A stretch of 16,421 bases of DNA. It comes from JBLNDG01 sp050261415. Its GTDB lineage: Bacteria; Bacillota; Clostridia; Lutisporales; Lutisporaceae. The first letter of the stretch is position 1, and each line of letters starts with the position of its first letter. The stretch spans positions 1 through 16,421 of the forward strand of contig JBLNDG010000086.1 of the NCBI GenBank assembly GCA_050261415.1, read 5' to 3'. Position numbers and translations under genes: made by a program. This document shows positions 14,369 to 16,421 of the stretch, piece by piece. Under the pieces are notes generated by a model, which did not search any database, was not told the DNA's origin, and saw only the letters and a list, made by a program, of their open reading frames with translations.

Positions 14369-14534
14369 ATAGCAACAGCTGAAAAAAAATATTTGGCTTG
14401 CACTTTAGGAATAATAACAATATAGTATTAAGGCAGCAGAAAAGAAATCAGAAATACCGCAAAACTGTTAAAGAACAAAGGCTTGACGCTTTTGTGCAAT
14501 ATACTACATCAGCTGAAAAGGAAGGATGGTTTAT

Positions 14535-15305
14535 ATGCAAAGGATAGACGGAAGAAAAAATGACGAAACAAGACCAGTGAAGATCACCAGGAATTATTTA
14601 AAGCATGCGGAAGGTTCCGTGTTGATTGAAACTGGAGATACAAAGGTTATTTGCACCGCATCTGTTGATGATAAAGTACCGCCTTTTATAAAAGGGACAG
14701 GTAAAGGCTGGGTGACAAGCGAATACGGTATGCTCCCAAGATCGACAGAAGTGCGGAAACCAAGAGAATCGGCGAGGGGTAAAGTGGATGGAAGGACAAT
14801 GGAAATTCAAAGACTTATAGGACGTGCTCTCCGCTCGATAGTAAACCTTGAAAAGCTTGGAGAAATGACAATATATATAGATTGTGATGTTATACAGGCC
14901 GATGGCGGAACGAGGACAGCTTCAATAACCGGTTCCTTTGTAGCACTTGTTGATGCACTAAACAGGCTTGTTGAACAGGAAAAGCTGAAAGAAATACCTC
15001 TAAACGGATATATCGCTGCAACAAGCGTGGGAGTTAAAGAAGGAGAAGTCATACTTGACCTGAATTACGCTGAGGATTCAACCTGCCAGGTGGATATGAA
15101 CCTTGTAATGACTGATAAAGGCCAATTTGTTGAAATACAGGGTACAGGTGAAGAAAGCCCCTTCACAAAGGAAGAACTGCAGGAAATGCTGCGTTTGGGT
15201 GAAAAGGGAATAAAGGATTTGATTGAAATACAGAAGCAGGCTCTGGGAGACCTCGCTGGCAAGGTAGGTAATATCAGCAATGAAAATGATAGCAGCAACA
15301 AATAA
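14535..15305 (+). CDS. rph: Ribonuclease PH
   Basis: I choose ATG 14535 (MQRIDGRKNDETRPVKI) because AGGAAGG ends 9 nt before it; the ATG at 14526 directly abuts the AGGAAGG and is unlikely. The 256-aa protein is a full-length RNase PH, a phosphate-dependent 3'-5' exoribonuclease that trims tRNA 3' ends as a hexamer. Signatures are GWVTSEYGMLPRST (58-71), RPRES-like KPRESARGKVDGR (75-87), IGRALRS (95-101), DCDVIQADGGTRTASITG (116-133) and DLNYAEDSTCQVDMN (175-189). The last 26 nt overlap rdgB. A tRNA cluster lies some 1 kb downstream but behind its own promoter. Confidence 0.96.
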   Translation: MQRIDGRKNDETRPVKITRNYLKHAEGSVLIETGDTKVICTASVDDKVPPFIKGTGKGWVTSEYGMLPRSTEVRKPRESARGKVDGRTMEIQRLIGRALRSIVNLEKLGEMTIYIDCDVIQADGGTRTASITGSFVALVDALNRLVEQEKLKEIPLNGYIAATSVGVKEGEVILDLNYAEDSTCQVDMNLVMTDKGQFVEIQGTGEESPFTKEELQEMLRLGEKGIKDLIEIQKQALGDLAGKVGNISNENDSSNK

Positions 15306-15891
15306 TAAGCATAAGCTTGAAGAGATAAGGGATATTCTCAGCAGTAAAGGGATAGAAGTGAGTTCTCTCGCCGATGCCGGACTTGATATAGAAATTGAAG
15401 AAAACGGGGATACTTTTACAGAAAACGCACTTATAAAAGCAAGGGAAGTGTGCCGTCTCACAGGGCAGGCCTCGATTGCAGACGATTCAGGCCTGGAGGT
15501 TGAGGCTTTGAACGGTCAGCCCGGTGTCTTCTCTGCACGGTACTCAGGAACCGAAGGACCGGACAAGGACACAAGAAACAATGAAAAGCTGAAGCTCAAA
15601 ATGAAGAACATACCAGAATCACAGAGAGGAGCGAGGTTCTGTTCGGTAATTGCCGCAGTCTTTCCTGACGGAAAGGAAATAACCGCAGAGGGTTATGTAT
15701 ATGGTAAGATAGGATATAAGGAGGCGGGCAGCAGCGGCTTTGGCTATGATCCCCTGTTTATCATAGAAGGCATTGGAAAGACAATGGCAGAAATAAGTCC
15801 TTGCGAAAAAAACAAAATAAGCCACAGAGCTAATGCGCTGAAAGAGTTTGTAAAAAAATTCGACAAGGAATTTGCAACAAAAAAAGCTTGA
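15280..15891 (+). CDS. rdgB: XTP/dITP diphosphatase (RdgB/HAM1 family)
   Basis: A 203-aa non-canonical purine NTP pyrophosphatase, which hydrolyses dITP, XTP and ITP to monophosphates so that deaminated purines are kept out of DNA and RNA. It begins with IAATNNKHKLEEI (4-16). ADDSGLEVEALNGQPGVFSA (67-86) carries the catalytic aspartate and metal site, and FGYDPLF (154-160) and ISHRANAL (180-187) are further family motifs; length is standard. The ATG lies inside the end of rph (26-nt overlap, different frame), so the two are translationally coupled; AGGTAGG upstream is the ribosome binding site. No strong terminator is seen after the stop. Confidence 0.96.
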   Translation: MKMIAATNNKHKLEEIRDILSSKGIEVSSLADAGLDIEIEENGDTFTENALIKAREVCRLTGQASIADDSGLEVEALNGQPGVFSARYSGTEGPDKDTRNNEKLKLKMKNIPESQRGARFCSVIAAVFPDGKEITAEGYVYGKIGYKEAGSSGFGYDPLFIIEGIGKTMAEISPCEKNKISHRANALKEFVKKFDKEFATKKA

Positions 15892-15965
15892 TTTTGACGC
15901 TTTAAGCTACTGCCTTCATATATTATAATATATATGTCGTGAAAAAGATAGATTGCGAAGCATTC

Positions 15966-16021
15966 TCAGGCGATGGGCTATGGGCTATGGGTTCAGGCCG
16001 GACTTCGAAGCCCATCCCTGA
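15966..16021. repeat. Hairpin containing GGGCTAT heptamer repeats
   Basis: TCAGG (15966-15970) plus GATGGGCT (15972-15979) pair with AGCCCATC (16009-16016) plus CCTGA (16017-16021), a 13-bp stem with a single bulged C. The heptamer GGGCTAT occurs at 15975-15981 and 15982-15988 and decays at 15989 (GGGTTCA). It lies in the 413-nt gene-free gap between rdgB and the tRNAs. That gap also holds an AT palindrome (15918-15933) and a small hairpin ATGTTT/AAACAT (16085-16102). Confidence 0.55.
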
Positions 16022-16027
16022 AATCCT

Positions 16028-16048
16028 ATTGCCAATTGCCTATTGCCG
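16028..16048. repeat. ATTGCC heptamer tandem repeat (three units)
   Basis: ATTGCCA, ATTGCCT and ATTGCCG follow each other without gap, a 7-bp period like the neighbouring GGGCTAT repeat. Short heptanucleotide repeats of this kind are known from intergenic DNA of several bacterial groups; the length here is small. Confidence 0.5.
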
Positions 16049-16232
16049 TGCACGTTAGTGCGCATCCTATGAATTCAATGCAAGATGTTTAGTGCCAAAC
16101 ATATAGAATAGAAGCTATATATTATGTAAATAATATTAAAAGCCGTTTTTATAAAGCACCCATCTGTTAGGCAATAAGTATCTGCTGTATCTCTATACAA
16201 TAAATTACATGCTAAATTAAGAGCGAAAGCAG

Positions 16233-16261
16233 TTGACACTTAAAATAAACTTTGTTATAAT
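16233..16261 (+). promoter_or_regulatory. Consensus sigma-A promoter of the tRNA cluster
   Basis: TTGACA (16233-16238), a 17-nt spacer and TATAAT (16256-16261): a full consensus match. The first tRNA begins 43 nt downstream. The precursor leader contains a small hairpin GGTGA (16273-16277) / TCACC (16291-16295). Confidence 0.92.
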
Positions 16262-16304
16262 CTATAAATGTCGGTGATACTTAAAACGGGTCACCAACAT
16301 ATAT

Positions 16305-16378
16305 GCGGGTGTAGTTCAATGGTAGAACTTCAGCCTTCCAAGCTGATCGCGAGGGTTCGATTCCCTTCACCCGCTCCA
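16305..16378 (+). tRNA. tRNA-Gly (anticodon TCC)
   Basis: A full cloverleaf: acceptor GCGGGTG / CACCCGC, D-arm with AGTTCAATGGTAGAACT, anticodon stem TCAGC/GCTGA with loop CTTCCAA (anticodon TCC, 16337-16339), T-loop GGTTCGATTCC, discriminator T and an encoded CCA (16376-16378). Confidence 0.96.
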
Positions 16379-16383
16379 AACAT

Positions 16384-16421
16384 GCGCCTGTAGCTCAGTT
16401 GGATAGAGCAACGGACTTCTA
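16384..16421 (+). tRNA. tRNA-Arg (anticodon TCT), truncated by the window edge
   Basis: It begins GCGCCTGTAGCTCAGTTGG with a standard D-arm (GCTC...GAGC), then the 5' half of the anticodon arm. The anticodon loop starts CTTCTA, giving anticodon TCT at 16418-16420. The 3' half is outside the window. It is 5 nt after the tRNA-Gly and in the same transcript. Confidence 0.85.

Noticed and set aside
14237..14425. A 62-codon plus-strand frame in the gerM-rph gap
   Set aside because: It starts at GTG without a ribosome binding site, runs through the 109-nt inverted repeat, and shows no recognisable protein pattern.
14483..14505. TTGACG and TATACT as a promoter directly before rph
   Set aside because: The spacer is only 11 nt, too short for a sigma-A promoter.

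Overview
The window comes from an AT-rich Gram-positive, spore-forming anaerobe, most likely class Clostridia. I base this on strong AGGAGG-type ribosome binding sites, GTG/TTG starts, a GerMN lipoprotein, an Amidase_3 cell-wall hydrolase with copper-amine-oxidase-like repeats, a small four-cysteine protein of a clostridial type, and the gerM-rph-rdgB gene order also known from Bacillus. Genus cannot be fixed from the sequence. No transposase, integrase, phage gene or CRISPR array is visible.

Layout. Positions 1-239 are the 3' end of an oligopeptide ABC transporter substrate-binding protein, closed by a terminator. At 545-2200 is an unrecognised membrane protein: one N-terminal anchor, a beta-rich external domain and four C-terminal helices. 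A 44-nt hairpin repeat lies on each side of it (378-421 and 2367-2410). The repeat is built on the same plan in both places, and the palindrome in its loop changes symmetrically between copies. Positions 2395-4640 are a small accessory-looking block: a 46-aa four-cysteine protein (minus), a 225-aa protein that I read as a DarT-like ADP-ribosyltransferase (plus), and a 455-aa helical protein of unknown function (minus). The last two overlap by 67 nt at their 3' ends.

Positions 4892-8973 form a catabolic operon: a YfcC/DcuC-family transporter, an M20 amidohydrolase and an N-acyl-D-amino-acid deacylase. Together they look like uptake followed by hydrolysis of N-acylated or dipeptide-like amino acid conjugates. 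A HypE/PurM-superfamily protein follows (9075-10049) behind its own promoter, which carries a perfect inverted repeat.

Positions 10269-15891 are housekeeping and envelope genes: a secreted N-acetylmuramoyl-L-alanine amidase, GerM, RNase PH and the RdgB nucleotide pyrophosphatase. The roughly 500-nt gap before rph holds three successive inverted-repeat structures, including a 109-nt hairpin. It looks like a structured leader or an independent RNA. After rdgB comes a gap with heptanucleotide repeats and hairpins, then a consensus sigma-A promoter and a tRNA cluster starting with tRNA-Gly(TCC) and a truncated tRNA-Arg(TCT).

The observations most worth following up are the apparently orphan DarT-like protein, the paired covarying hairpin repeats, and the structured region upstream of rph.
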